A stretch of 64,000 nt of DNA from Chloroflexota bacterium (lineage in GTDB: Bacteria > Chloroflexota > UBA11872 > VXOZ01): contig CATQHC010000009.1 of assembly GCA_958295775.1 (NCBI GenBank), forward strand, positions 744,001 through 808,000, read 5' to 3'. The position numbers and the translations under genes are program-made. The notes under the pieces are model-generated. The model was not told the origin of the DNA. It saw nothing but the letters and a program-made list of their open reading frames with translations, and did not search any database. The number at the start of each line of letters is the position of its first letter. Positions within the stretch are counted from its first letter, which is position 1. Of the stretch, positions 8,510 to 17,900 are shown piece after piece.

Positions 8510-9829
8510 TTGCCAAGTCGTCGCGACTCACGGGGTCAGTACCGCTGCTCTTTCTGCAATAAAGCGCAGGAGGAAGTGCGTCGGCTGATTTCCGGGCAAA
8601 ACGGAGTGTACATCTGCGACGAGTGCGTTGAACTCTGTCGAGAACTCATCCAGGAAGAGCAGGAGCCCGCGCCCCAGCGCAAGGGCAGTACCGGGCCCGC
8701 GCGGCTATTGAGTCCCAAAGAAATCCACGAGTTTCTAAACCAATATGTGGTGGGCCAAGAGCACGCCAAGAAGGTGCTCGCGGTAGCGGTCTACAACCAC
8801 TACAAGCGCGTTGCCAGCGGCGAGACCAATAACGACGTGGAGTTGGGCAAGAGCAATGTGCTCCTGATCGGACCCACCGGCTGCGGCAAAACGCTGCTGG
8901 CGCGTACCTTGGCGCGAATTCTTGGGGTGCCCTTCTGCATTGCCGACGCCACGTCATTGACGGAAGCCGGCTATGTCGGCGAGGACGTGGAAAATATTCT
9001 TCTCCGTCTCATTCAGGCGGCGGACTACGACACGGCTGCGGCTGAGCGGGGCATCGTCTTCATTGACGAAATCGATAAGATAGCGCGCAAGGCGGATAAC
9101 CCGTCAATAACGCGGGACGTCTCAGGAGAGGGCGTGCAGCAAGCCCTGCTGAAAATCATCGAGGGCACGGTGGCCAACGTGCCGCCCCAGGGCGGCCGCA
9201 AGCATCCGCATCAGGAGTTCATCCAGATCGACACCACAGACATTCTCTTTGTCTGCGGCGGCGCCTTCGAGGGGTTGGACGAAGTCATCGCGAAGCGCGT
9301 GGGCAGCAACCAGCGCATTGGTTTTGGCGCCATGGACGCCGCGGCGCGCGCCGAAGAGGAAAAGAACCTGCTCCGTCAGATATCACCGGACGATCTTCTC
9401 AAGTACGGCCTCATTCCCGAATTCGTCGGCCGTCTGCCGGTAACTGTTGCCCTGGATGCGCTCTCGCATGATGAGTTGATCCAGGTACTTACCGAGCCGC
9501 GCGATGCGCCCGTTCGTCAGTATCAACGCCTGTTTGCCATCGATGACGTTGATCTCGTGTTCCAGGACGACGCCCTGGAGGAAGCGGCGCAGATGGCGCA
9601 GAATCTCAAGACCGGCGCCCGTGCACTGCAGACGATTATGGAAGAGGCGCTCTTGGACGTCATGTACGACCTGCCCTCGCGGAACGACATCAGCGAGGTG
9701 ATCGTGACCGCCGACGTTGTAGCCAAACGCGCCCAGCCAATGCTGGTGGCGTCGGACAGTAAACGCTCTGCGCCGTCCGGCGAGCACGACGCGACGCTCC
9801 TCGATGAGGATACGTCGGCGACGGCTTAA
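8510..9829 (+). CDS. clpX: ATP-dependent Clp protease ATP-binding subunit ClpX
   Basis: A 439-residue AAA+ unfoldase partner of ClpP. The N-terminal zinc domain has C-S-F-C and C-D-E-C, followed by Walker A G-P-T-G-C-G-K-T, pore loop G-Y-V-G-E-D, Walker B I-V-F-I-D-E-I-D, the ClpP-docking I-G-F tripeptide and the sensor-2 G-A-R-A-L. The start is a TTG at 8510 placed 7 bases after AAGGAG, so the frame begins with a rare codon. A short acidic tail follows the conserved region. It converges on the carbonic anhydrase gene with only about 30 bases between. Confidence 0.96.
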   Translation: MPSRRDSRGQYRCSFCNKAQEEVRRLISGQNGVYICDECVELCRELIQEEQEPAPQRKGSTGPARLLSPKEIHEFLNQYVVGQEHAKKVLAVAVYNHYKRVASGETNNDVELGKSNVLLIGPTGCGKTLLARTLARILGVPFCIADATSLTEAGYVGEDVENILLRLIQAADYDTAAAERGIVFIDEIDKIARKADNPSITRDVSGEGVQQALLKIIEGTVANVPPQGGRKHPHQEFIQIDTTDILFVCGGAFEGLDEVIAKRVGSNQRIGFGAMDAAARAEEEKNLLRQISPDDLLKYGLIPEFVGRLPVTVALDALSHDELIQVLTEPRDAPVRQYQRLFAIDDVDLVFQDDALEEAAQMAQNLKTGARALQTIMEEALLDVMYDLPSRNDISEVIVTADVVAKRAQPMLVASDSKRSAPSGEHDATLLDEDTSATA

Positions 9830-9861
9830 GCGTTCTAGCTCCGCATCAATCTGCAATCCGC

Positions 9862-10512
9862 TTACTCGGCCGCCCGGCTGAAGTGAACTTCCCGACCGTT
9901 TAAGGGCTGGATTGGTCGTGCATTCATCGAGAACAGCGACCCAAACCGTGCGACTTGCTCTTTGGAGACCTCCACCGGCGCGCTCAGAACAAACCAGCGC
10001 ACGCCTTCAGTATATGGCGGAGTTGTTAGCGAACCGACGTAACTGTAGTAATTGAGGTCAGCGGGCAGGAGACTCGCGGCGTTGAATTCGACTCCCTCAA
10101 CCAAGCGGTTCTCGTTTTTCTGTGGCGGCAAGTTTACCCACACGCTCTGCAACGCCTCATGTTGCCGTCCCGCGGTCAAAAAGACCCCCACGACGGCGAT
10201 GTTTCCCGCGGAGTCTAGGTGCAAGAGGTGCAATTCCATGTCGGCGGGTTTGCCGTTAACCGTGTGCTCGCTCTGGCGGTGAAAGTGAAATTGCTGCAGC
10301 GCATACTGTACGCCTCCCGTCATGAGTACGCTGCCGGGCGCTACGTTCACCTGCGCCGTGTAGCCGTTGTTCACGACTTCTAGCGGCGCGGGAATGTATT
10401 GCAACGCAAGGTCATGCCTTGCCGGTAATGTGTTGCTTGTCAAGTCAATGGGTGACTGCTGGATGCCTTCCATGCGCGGCGCAAACTCCTCCCCAGGCTG
10501 TTTTCTGGGCAC
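9862..10512 (-). CDS. Alpha-class carbonic anhydrase, N-terminally short
   Basis: Zinc enzyme interconverting CO2 and bicarbonate. Three zinc-ligand histidines are present: F-H-F-H (two) and E-L-H-L-L-H (one), plus the G-I-Q-Q-S-P-I-D-L strand and the L-T-T-P-P-Y segment before the C-terminus. Typical bacterial alpha enzymes begin with a signal peptide and an aromatic H-W segment that includes the proton-shuttle region; both are absent here because the frame begins only about 17 residues before the Q-S-P-I motif. The start may be GTG 10512 or ATG 10473. It follows the MFS gene by 9 bases, so the two are probably co-transcribed. Confidence 0.85.
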   Translation of the reverse strand: MPRKQPGEEFAPRMEGIQQSPIDLTSNTLPARHDLALQYIPAPLEVVNNGYTAQVNVAPGSVLMTGGVQYALQQFHFHRQSEHTVNGKPADMELHLLHLDSAGNIAVVGVFLTAGRQHEALQSVWVNLPPQKNENRLVEGVEFNAASLLPADLNYYSYVGSLTTPPYTEGVRWFVLSAPVEVSKEQVARFGSLFSMNARPIQPLNGREVHFSRAAE

Positions 10513-10521
10513 TTACTCCGC

Positions 10522-11877
10522 TTACAGCGGGGCGGACATCCTCTTCGAAGGTACGGTCTGTTCCTCGTCTTCATCCCGCTGGCGCAGGGCGGGCACTGCC
10601 AACGACATCCCCAGGATGAAGAGCAGCAGGACTGCGCCCGCCACGGTGAAGACTTGAGGCGCTCCCCAGCGATCTACCAGCATGCCCATAGGAAATCCTG
10701 CAAACATCATAAGCGAAAACGTCATCATGTAAATGCTCATCACCCGGCCGTAATAGGCCTGGTCCGTATGCAGCATCACCAGCGTGTTGTTTAGAGACAT
10801 ATAGGCATTTGCCGTAAGTCCGACGAACCCGACCAGCACGAGGCTCAAGGGCAGCCAAGAGGTGTTGGCAAAGAGAACCAGCGAGATACCAAATAACCCG
10901 CCGAAGACGGTCTGCAGCAACTTTGCGCGCTGGCCTGCCGAAAAGAAGGCCACGACCAGCGAACCCAGCAGACCGCCCACGCCGGAGGCGGCATTCAGGA
11001 ATCCGAGCCAGCGCGCGTCAACGCCCAATACGTCGGCCTGGAAGACGGGGAGCAGCGCCTGGTAGGGTCGGCCCAGCAGAATCGGCACGAAGGCCAACAC
11101 CAAGAGCAAGAGCAATGTACGCTCGGAGAACAAGTACCTGAAACCGGCAAACATCTGTGAGGAGAATTTGCCGGGCGCTGCTTTCTTATCGCCGCCCGCT
11201 TCCTTGGGCAGTCGCAAAAGGAAAAGCGTCGCCGCACCATAGCACAGCGCCGTAATGTCAAAAGCTCCGGCTGTACCCAACCCCGGGGTGACGATGACAA
11301 TTCCCGCCAGGGCAGGCCCGACAATGGTCATCAGATTCCGGCCGGAGTTATGTAAGGCAATGGCGTTGCCGAGCCGCTCGCGCCCCACTAACGACGGAAT
11401 CAGCGAGGACCGCGTGGGCATGCCGAGTGTAAACGCAATTCCCTGCAAGAAGCCGAACACAATCAACTGCCAGACGGCAATCAGGCCCGTGTGGATGAGC
11501 AGCGCCAGCAGAGCGGCCACCGTGAGCATGAAGAGCTGCGAGCCGATCAAGAGACGGCGCTTGTCGACGCGGTCGGCCAGTACGCCGGCAAAAGGTGAAA
11601 AGAAGAGCATGGGCAGGCCCGTCGCCAAACCGACCAGCCCAAGCATGCCGGCGGACCCGCTGAGGTCGTATGCCAGGAATCCGCGCGAGACCAGCGCAAT
11701 TTGCAGGCCGCCAAAGGAGACCACCATGCCCAGCCACATGTCGCGGTAGGCAGGGACCGCCATGGCTTCAAACGTGCGACTGATGAACCCGAGCTTCGTG
11801 CCCGAGCTGCCGCCGGCTTCCTCAGGATCCGTCACCCCAGAGTCTGCTTGTTCCGTCTGAGGCGTATTGGCGCTCAC
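10522..11877 (-). CDS. MFS transporter
   Basis: A 451-residue major facilitator superfamily protein with about twelve hydrophobic segments and a soluble N-terminal tail of some 35 residues. The loop after the second membrane segment (G-V-L-A-D-R-V-D-K-R-R-L) matches the MFS motif A. It resembles the MFS_3/enterobactin-exporter-like group by its N-terminal R-D-M-W-L and F-S-P-F-A-G-V-L-A-D patterns, but the substrate is unknown. GTG start with GGAAAGG about 10 bases before. It is followed by the carbonic anhydrase gene. Confidence 0.85.
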   Translation of the reverse strand: MSANTPQTEQADSGVTDPEEAGGSSGTKLGFISRTFEAMAVPAYRDMWLGMVVSFGGLQIALVSRGFLAYDLSGSAGMLGLVGLATGLPMLFFSPFAGVLADRVDKRRLLIGSQLFMLTVAALLALLIHTGLIAVWQLIVFGFLQGIAFTLGMPTRSSLIPSLVGRERLGNAIALHNSGRNLMTIVGPALAGIVIVTPGLGTAGAFDITALCYGAATLFLLRLPKEAGGDKKAAPGKFSSQMFAGFRYLFSERTLLLLLVLAFVPILLGRPYQALLPVFQADVLGVDARWLGFLNAASGVGGLLGSLVVAFFSAGQRAKLLQTVFGGLFGISLVLFANTSWLPLSLVLVGFVGLTANAYMSLNNTLVMLHTDQAYYGRVMSIYMMTFSLMMFAGFPMGMLVDRWGAPQVFTVAGAVLLLFILGMSLAVPALRQRDEDEEQTVPSKRMSAPL

Positions 11878-12200
11878 GCGGGCAGGGCCTTTCCAGCTAT
11901 GATTCCACGCTCAGGAGCAATGCCCGCCGGCTGGCAGCCACCTCTCTCGTTCACGTCCCCCAAACCGGGAGCTTCCCGCATGAGAGCAAGAAGCGCAGTT
12001 CACATTCGTCTGAACACGCGCTGCGCTGCGCTCTTTTGACGTGCACGTTAAGGTGCATTCTACGCTCTTGCAGCTATCCTTACAAGATTCACGAACTCTT
12101 CGCGAATGCGAAAGTGCGCTGCAGGCTGGAGAAGATTGTGTGCGCCAAGCGCGCCGCTACCGTCGTCGAGAGAAAGGAAACGGTACCGGCCGGGTTCAGG
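11878..12200. other. Intergenic stretch, no feature seen
   Basis: 323 bases between the MFS start and the site-2 protease stop. I see no RNA gene, strong hairpin or palindromic repeat; it presumably carries the MFS promoter. Confidence 0.5.
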
Positions 12201-13373
12201 TCAACCCCCGGTGCGGTCGTGCTCCCCACTGCCCCGCTCACGCTTGAGAGGTGTGGCTTTGCCACCCAACTCGCGCGAAAGCTCGAGGAAGCGCGTAATG
12301 TCACTCCGGCTGAGGACACCGCGCAGCGCGCCCCCTTCCATCACGAGCACCTGGTGGATGGCGTGTTCGTCGAACAGTTGCAGAACGTCAAGGATGGGTT
12401 CGCCGGGACGCACAGTGATGAGGGGCGAGGGTGTCATCACATCGCGCACGGTTGTCACGGGCCAGGCGGCCTGCGGTACTCCCCGCGCGTTGTTGATGGT
12501 GACGATGCCTACCACTTGGCCGTCCTGCGCAACCGGCAAGGCGCGGACCCCGTCGCCCATGAGCATCGTCAATACGACACGGTCGATAGTCTCGTCGGGA
12601 ATGACAACGGTGGGGTTGGCGCGCATGAGGCTGGAGGCGGGAATCTTCCGGAGGGTCTCATCCAGCGTCACTTGACGGCGGTTGGCCGACGCTGCCCCAT
12701 TGAGAAACCAGCCGATGAAGACGAGCCAGATACCCGAGAAGAATCCGCCGTTGAAGAGTAGGAATATGCCCAATGCGATGAGGCCGAAGGCGAAGACCTG
12801 CCCAACAATCGTGGCAACGGTAGTCCCCTTGCGCATGCTGCCGGTGATAGCCCAGACGATGGCGCGGAAAACCCTGCCGCCGTCCAGCGGAAAGCCGGGC
12901 AGCAGATTGAAGATGGCAAGGACGGCATTGATGAGCGCCAATTGGGTCACAAGGGCGCGCGCCGGTAGCTCCCACGGTATCAGGCTGCTCGCTATCAAGA
13001 AGACGACGGCAAGGAGTAGGCTGCTCGCCGGTCCCACAATCGCGATGAGGAATTCATCGCTGGGCCGGCGCGGTTCGGACTTTAGCGCGGCGGCGCCCCC
13101 AAAGACGAAGAGCGTAATGTTGTCAACCTTCAAACCGCGCGCGAGCGCCATGAAGGAGTGCGCAAACTCGTGAACCAGCACCGACCCAAAGACCAGGAGC
13201 GCGGCCACGCTGCCCGCGATCAAATAGGTGGTGTTGCTCCACCCTGGGTACTCTACTGGAAAGAGGCCGCGTCCCAGCGACCACGCGATCAAGAAGAACG
13301 CCAGAAACCACGTGTAGTGGATGCGCACGGAAATGCCCGCCAACCGAAAGAGCGGCAGTGCCCCTTGGTTCAT
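12201..13373 (-). CDS. Site-2 protease family (M50) metalloprotease with CBS domains
   Basis: An intramembrane zinc protease of about 390 residues. The zinc-binding H-E-F-A-H lies in an early membrane segment, and the second metal motif N-L-L-P-G-F-P-L-D-G-G is in a later one. After the membrane part come two CBS modules (M-R-A-N-P-T-V-V-I and D-V-M-T-P-S-P-L-I), which usually sense adenine nucleotides. The frame is open to 13451, but the ATG at 13373 has AGGA five bases upstream and starts where homology to the family (L-F-R-L-A-G-I-S-V-R-I-H) begins. The substrate is unknown. Confidence 0.92.
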   Translation of the reverse strand: MNQGALPLFRLAGISVRIHYTWFLAFFLIAWSLGRGLFPVEYPGWSNTTYLIAGSVAALLVFGSVLVHEFAHSFMALARGLKVDNITLFVFGGAAALKSEPRRPSDEFLIAIVGPASSLLLAVVFLIASSLIPWELPARALVTQLALINAVLAIFNLLPGFPLDGGRVFRAIVWAITGSMRKGTTVATIVGQVFAFGLIALGIFLLFNGGFFSGIWLVFIGWFLNGAASANRRQVTLDETLRKIPASSLMRANPTVVIPDETIDRVVLTMLMGDGVRALPVAQDGQVVGIVTINNARGVPQAAWPVTTVRDVMTPSPLITVRPGEPILDVLQLFDEHAIHQVLVMEGGALRGVLSRSDITRFLELSRELGGKATPLKRERGSGEHDRTGG

Positions 13374-13597
13374 CTGCTTCCTGCCTTTGTTGCGCCAATT
13401 CTCTTGAGTCCACTGTACCGCAACTCTTGCATCAGAGAGGAACTTAGCCATCTGGAAAGTTGGGGAGCGTAAACGGAATGTTCAACGGCAGAAACGAAAA
13501 AGGCCTACTTTCGTCATACAAGGCTATTGGTCAGATAGGTGTAAGAAATCAGTACAGTTTCAACCCACGATTGAGTCAGCTAAATCATAGACGAAGA

Positions 13598-13620
13598 CAC
13601 AGGTTTTAAACCTGTGCTAC
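13598..13620. repeat. Dispersed palindrome, family B
   Basis: CACAGGTTT-T-AAACCTGTG followed by CTAC: a perfect stem in the otherwise featureless 13374-13701 region between the site-2 protease and the nuclease-like gene. Confidence 0.7.
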
Positions 13621-13701
13621 TGACTCTATTCACGTATTGAGGGAGGTTCCGTTGCGACTGTGCTGGCGCCGTTGAATCAGAGTCTTGCATGCTCCATCCA
13701 T

Positions 13702-14328
13702 TCAGAGCCCAACCGAGACCGCGAGATAACGGAACTGTCCATACTGCTCCTCCGTAAAGTCTGAGTAATCTTGCCAGCGCATGTCGTAGGTGCCCTTTAG
13801 ACGTACTGGCGCTTCTCCCTCATAAGGGAGGTCGCCCTTTAGCCATATCAATTCGCCAGCAATGTGTCTTCCTTCATGTACACGAAAGTTAATGTCGTTG
13901 GTTTTTCTCTTCGCGCGCTGTGGATCCCATAGGCGCGGGTCATTGGTTAGGACTATTGCTATTCCCGACTTAACAGGGATTTCTTCATCCGCCATGACAC
14001 GCTCGATTCTTTGCACATCCAGGATGAAGTGTTTTCGTGCCAGGTTACTCGCAGCGTGCTCTTTCAGATCAAATATCTCACCGCCACAGTTCAGCCTCAG
14101 CCTCTTATTGAAGTACTTCAACTCAATTGCGAGTCTCTCCTTTGGGAGCCAGATATCCAAGTGTATCGTCTTTTGATCATCCGCAGAAACCGGATATTCC
14201 AAACGAACCTCGCAATCAGGCGTCAATTCGTGAATGTACCATGCGAGGGCATGCTGAAAGTCCGCTTCCGAATGAAAGACTGGGCGATATGCGGATAAGG
14301 ACGCCATGAGTTTGTGTACATCAAGCAT
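13702..14328 (-). CDS. Hypothetical PD-(D/E)XK nuclease-like protein
   Basis: A 208-residue soluble protein. The core L-D-I-W-L-P-K-E-R-L-A-I-E-L-K-Y-F carries the D...E-x-K arrangement of PD-(D/E)XK nucleases, followed by a helix-rich segment with D-V-Q-R-I-E-R. I do not recognise a named family. The DNA is visibly more AT-rich than the flanking rib operon and site-2 protease, suggesting acquisition by transfer. No partner gene is adjacent. A defence or mobile-element origin is plausible but unproven. Confidence 0.6.
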   Translation of the reverse strand: MLDVHKLMASLSAYRPVFHSEADFQHALAWYIHELTPDCEVRLEYPVSADDQKTIHLDIWLPKERLAIELKYFNKRLRLNCGGEIFDLKEHAASNLARKHFILDVQRIERVMADEEIPVKSGIAIVLTNDPRLWDPQRAKRKTNDINFRVHEGRHIAGELIWLKGDLPYEGEAPVRLKGTYDMRWQDYSDFTEEQYGQFRYLAVSVGL

Positions 14329-14411
14329 GGTACTGCTTTACAAATCAGTAGGGACTAGCAGAGGGGATGAAGAGGCCCCAAGGTCCCAAACGTGCGCCTG
14401 AACACCGCCAC

Positions 14412-14876
14412 TTACAGTTGCTGGAGCAGATTCGCCATCTCGATTGCGGCCATGGCGGCGTCGAAGCCCTTGTTGCCAAGTTTCGCGCCTGCGCGTTCCA
14501 TGGCCTGTTCGAGGGATTCGGCTGCGATCAGGCCGTTGATGACGGGAATATCATGGGCTAAGGCTACCTGGGCGATGCCGCTGGCAGCGCCGTCGGAAAC
14601 GTGCTCGAAGTGCACCGTCGCGCCGCGAATCACAACGCCCAGACAGATGATGGCGCTGTATTCTTGCTTTGCGGCCAGACGCTGGGCAGCGATGGGAATT
14701 TCAAGCGAACCGGGCACGCGCACCACGTCGATGGCATCGTCACTTACACCATGGCGGGTGAGACCGTCCACCGCGCCCTGGACGAGTTGGTCTACGAAGA
14801 GGGCGTTGAAACGCGCGGCGACAATCGCGAAACGATAGTCTCCGCCCACAAGCGTGCCTTCGATAGTCCGTGCCAC
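14412..14876 (-). CDS. ribH: 6,7-dimethyl-8-ribityllumazine synthase
   Basis: Penultimate step of riboflavin synthesis: condenses the ribitylamino-pyrimidinedione with dihydroxybutanone phosphate. The 154-residue protein has the family motifs A-A-R-F-N, V-P-G-S-L-E-I-P, C-L-G-V-V-I-R-G-A-T-V-H-F and the A-L-A-H-D-I-P-V-I-N-G segment. GTG start at 14876; the GGAG ribosome site overlaps the stop of ribBA. Last gene of the rib operon. Confidence 0.95.
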   Translation of the reverse strand: MARTIEGTLVGGDYRFAIVAARFNALFVDQLVQGAVDGLTRHGVSDDAIDVVRVPGSLEIPIAAQRLAAKQEYSAIICLGVVIRGATVHFEHVSDGAASGIAQVALAHDIPVINGLIAAESLEQAMERAGAKLGNKGFDAAMAAIEMANLLQQL

Positions 14877-14884
14877 AGCTACGC

Positions 14885-16102
14885 TTACTCCGTGTCCTGG
14901 GTGACCAACGAAAGATCGTGACCCAGTCTATCACGTTTAGTCTGCAAGTAACGCAGATTCTCGCTATTGGGCGCCACGCTCAGCGGCACACGCTCGACCA
15001 TTTCCAGACCGTAGACGCTCAGCGCCGCCGCCTTGATGGGACTGTTCGTAAGCAACCGCACCTTGTAAGCGCCGAGGTCCTTGAGCACCTGGCAGCCAAA
15101 GCCGTAGTTACGCTGGTCCGCCCCCAGTCCGAGGCGATGATTGGCTTCCACGGTATCCAACCCACCATCCTGCAGTTCATAGGCGCGCATCTTATTCATC
15201 AGCCCGATGCCGCGGCCTTCTTGATTCAGGTAGAGGATTACGCCTGCGCCCTCCTCTTGCACCATCTGCATGGCCAAGCGCAGTTGCATACCGCAATCGC
15301 AGCGTAACGAGCCGAGCGCGTCGCCTGTGGCGCACTGGGAGTGGACGCGGACAAGCACCGGCTCGTCCGGCGTGATGGTGCCCACGACTAGTGCGATCCC
15401 CTCCTGCCAGTCGGCGGTGCTCTCGTAGGCAAGCGCCGTGAACTCGCCATAATCCGTAGGAATGCGGCTGCGGGCCACGCGGCGGGCGATCGTTTCCATA
15501 CGATAGCGGTACTCGATGAGGTCGGCGATGCTGATGAGTATTATGCCGTGCCTGGCGGCAAACTCTTCGAGCTGCGGCAAACGCATCATCGTGCCGTCTT
15601 CGTCCATAATCTCGCAGACTACCGCGCCGGGATATAGTCCGGCCAGCTTGGCAAGATCGATGCTCGCCTCAGTATGACCCGCCCGCACGAGCACGCCGCC
15701 GTCGCAGGCGCGCAACGGAAACGTATGTCCGGGCATGATGAGGTCGCTCGGCGTAGTACTGGGGTCCACCAACGCCTTGATCGTCGTCGCCCGGTCGGAG
15801 GCCGAGATGCCGCTGGCGACGCCATGGCGCGATTCTACGGAAACCGTGAAGGCCGTGCCGTACATGGTGTCGTTGTTCGACACCATGAGCGGGATGCGCA
15901 ATTCATCCAGACGTTGGCCCGTAAGCGGCGCGCAAATGAGGCCGCGCCCAAACTTCGCCATGAAGTTGATTTTTTCGGAGGTGATCTTCTCCGCCGCAAT
16001 GCAGAGATCGCCCTCATTCTCCCGGTCTTTGTCATCGATGATGATGACGAAGTTCCCGCGACGGTACTCTTCAATGGCCTCTTCAACCGTTGCCAGTGGC
16101 AT
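14885..16102 (-). CDS. ribBA: Bifunctional DHBP synthase / GTP cyclohydrolase II
   Basis: A 405-residue fusion. The N-terminal half (about 1-200) is 3,4-dihydroxy-2-butanone 4-phosphate synthase, with D-D-K-D-R-E-N-E-G-D and R-A-G-H-T-E-A. The C-terminal half is GTP cyclohydrolase II, with V-R-V-H-S-Q-C-A-T-G-D and C-D-C-G zinc cysteines, then L-N-Q-E-G-R-G-I-G. Both active sites look intact. It lies 29 bases after ribE and 8 before ribH. Confidence 0.96.
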   Translation of the reverse strand: MPLATVEEAIEEYRRGNFVIIIDDKDRENEGDLCIAAEKITSEKINFMAKFGRGLICAPLTGQRLDELRIPLMVSNNDTMYGTAFTVSVESRHGVASGISASDRATTIKALVDPSTTPSDLIMPGHTFPLRACDGGVLVRAGHTEASIDLAKLAGLYPGAVVCEIMDEDGTMMRLPQLEEFAARHGIILISIADLIEYRYRMETIARRVARSRIPTDYGEFTALAYESTADWQEGIALVVGTITPDEPVLVRVHSQCATGDALGSLRCDCGMQLRLAMQMVQEEGAGVILYLNQEGRGIGLMNKMRAYELQDGGLDTVEANHRLGLGADQRNYGFGCQVLKDLGAYKVRLLTNSPIKAAALSVYGLEMVERVPLSVAPNSENLRYLQTKRDRLGHDLSLVTQDTE

Positions 16103-16131
16103 ATGTATGCTCTTTCGGCTAATTTCGCCTA

Positions 16132-16725
16132 CTACTTGGAAGACGGCAACAAGCGCTCAACGTACTTTGCAAAGAGGTCTACCTCCAGATTCACGCGGGC
16201 GCCACGCGGCTTCTGCATGAGATTGGTATGCGCCTGTGTATATTGTACCAGGGAGACGGCAAATTCCCGCGAGTCTACCTCGGTAATGGTAAGGCTCACG
16301 CCATCTACGGCAACTGAACCTTTCACGATCGCATAGCGAATCACCTCCGGCGGTGCGCTGAAGCGCATCACCACCGAATCGCCGACCGCGGTTTGCGCGA
16401 GTACCGAACCGGTTGCGTCCACGTGTCCCTGCACCATATGACCGCCCAGGCTATCGCCTACGCGCAACGCAGGTTCGAGATTGACGCGGTCACCCACCGC
16501 AAGGTCGCCGAGGGAAGTGCGGGAGAGAGTTTCCGGCGTGAGTTGAAAGTTAAAGGTGGGCGGATTGACTGTCGCCACAGTAAGACACGTGCCGTTTACG
16601 GCAACACTCTCGCCAAGGGTGAGGGATTCAGCGATGTCCGGAGCCGCAATGCTGAGGTTCGCGCCGTCAGCCGTTACCGCAATGTCGGCAACGGTCCCAA
16701 GCGCTTTGATGATGCCGGTAAACAT
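16132..16725 (-). CDS. ribE: Riboflavin synthase alpha chain
   Basis: Dismutates two ribityllumazines to riboflavin. The 197-residue protein has the internal duplication of the family: M-F-T-G-I-I at the start with G-E-S-V-A-V-N-G-T-C-L-T-V, and then G-H-M-V-Q-G-H-V-D with K-G-S-V-A-V-D-G-V-S-L-T-I in the second half. AGGGA ribosome site 5-6 bases before the ATG. Confidence 0.95.
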   Translation of the reverse strand: MFTGIIKALGTVADIAVTADGANLSIAAPDIAESLTLGESVAVNGTCLTVATVNPPTFNFQLTPETLSRTSLGDLAVGDRVNLEPALRVGDSLGGHMVQGHVDATGSVLAQTAVGDSVVMRFSAPPEVIRYAIVKGSVAVDGVSLTITEVDSREFAVSLVQYTQAHTNLMQKPRGARVNLEVDLFAKYVERLLPSSK

Positions 16726-16784
16726 GGTGGTCCCTTTGCCTTTCTTGGATTATAACGGCTCGGGGCCACCTTGGGACCAGTCAG

Positions 16785-17891
16785 CTATGCGCCTTCTGCT
16801 TTTCCCACGTAAGCGGTCAAGAGCACGTCAGCGCCAACACATTGCACAGACGAGAAACGAAATCGTCGCATGGCGGCACGTCCGGCGCTGCCGCGACCTG
16901 AGATCAGGGCGGGCGCATCGTCGCTCCCAACGAGGAGAGGGGCTATAAAGAGCATTAGCTTCTGCACGCTGTTGGCGTTCAGGAAGGTCGCAGCCAAGGT
17001 GGGGCCGCCTTCCAACAACAGCGATCGGACACCCTCTGCCCCTAGCCGCCGCAAGAAGTGTGCCAGGTCAACCCGTCCACTTGCGGAGGGCAGTATCCAA
17101 ACGGTCGCGCCGCGCTCGCGATACTTTTGCAGCCGGGCCGCCGTCGCGGCTTCCGTGGTGACAATGGTGGTCCGACCGGGGAGTTCCGCGCCAAGAATCC
17201 GGGCACCCAGGGGCGTCCTACCCCGGCTGTCGAGCACGAAGCGCCGGGGATGATGAACTTCCGGCTGCGGGAGGCGCGTTGTCAGGAGCGGGTCATCAGC
17301 GCTAACGGTGCCGACGCCGACAACAATCGCGTCACTGCGGTCACGCAGTTCATGTACGTTGGTGCGCGCCGCATCTCCGGTCAGGTAGGGCGAATCACCT
17401 TCAAGCGCCGCCACCTTGCCGTCAACGCTCATGGCCATCTTTAGGGTTACAAACGGGAGGCCGGTCTCGATGCTGTGGAGATATGCCTCGTGGCAGCGCC
17501 GCGCCTGTGCTTCCTCCACACCAACGCTCACCCGGATGCCGGCATCCCGGAGTCGGGCCACGCCCTTCCCGTTGACTTGCGGGTGCGGGTCCAGCACTCC
17601 AATGCTGACCTGCCGAATGCCCGCGGCAATGATGGCGTCCGTACAGGGCGGCGTGCGGCCCTGGAAAGCACAGGGCTCAAGGGTCACGTAGAGGTCAGCG
17701 CCTTGAGCGGCGGCGGCGGCCTGCGTGAGCGCCACGACTTCAGCATGGGCCTGGCCGGGAGGCTGTGTGGCTCCCTCGCCAACTACCGCACCATCGCGCG
17801 CAATAACGGCGCCCACGGCGGGATTCGGCGACGTGCGGCCTTGCGCCCGCTCGGCCAATGCGAGGGCGCGTGTCATGAAGCGCGTAGACAT
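16785..17891 (-). CDS. ribD: Bifunctional riboflavin deaminase/reductase RibD
   Basis: A 368-residue fusion. The N-terminal deaminase has the zinc site H-A-E-V and P-C-A-F-Q-G-R-T-P-P-C, and the C-terminal reductase has L-E-G-G-P-T-L and N-A-N-S-V-Q-K-L. It is the first rib gene and begins 9 bases after the upstream glycosidase stop. No FMN riboswitch is recognisable upstream, so control of the operon is not obvious. Confidence 0.95.
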   Translation of the reverse strand: MSTRFMTRALALAERAQGRTSPNPAVGAVIARDGAVVGEGATQPPGQAHAEVVALTQAAAAAQGADLYVTLEPCAFQGRTPPCTDAIIAAGIRQVSIGVLDPHPQVNGKGVARLRDAGIRVSVGVEEAQARRCHEAYLHSIETGLPFVTLKMAMSVDGKVAALEGDSPYLTGDAARTNVHELRDRSDAIVVGVGTVSADDPLLTTRLPQPEVHHPRRFVLDSRGRTPLGARILGAELPGRTTIVTTEAATAARLQKYRERGATVWILPSASGRVDLAHFLRRLGAEGVRSLLLEGGPTLAATFLNANSVQKLMLFIAPLLVGSDDAPALISGRGSAGRAAMRRFRFSSVQCVGADVLLTAYVGKAEGA

Positions 17892-17900
17892 GCTCTCACG

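Noticed and set aside
12036-12761. 241-codon plus-strand frame
   Set aside because: It is antisense to the site-2 protease gene, which has clear zinc and CBS motifs; the plus-strand product shows no domain.
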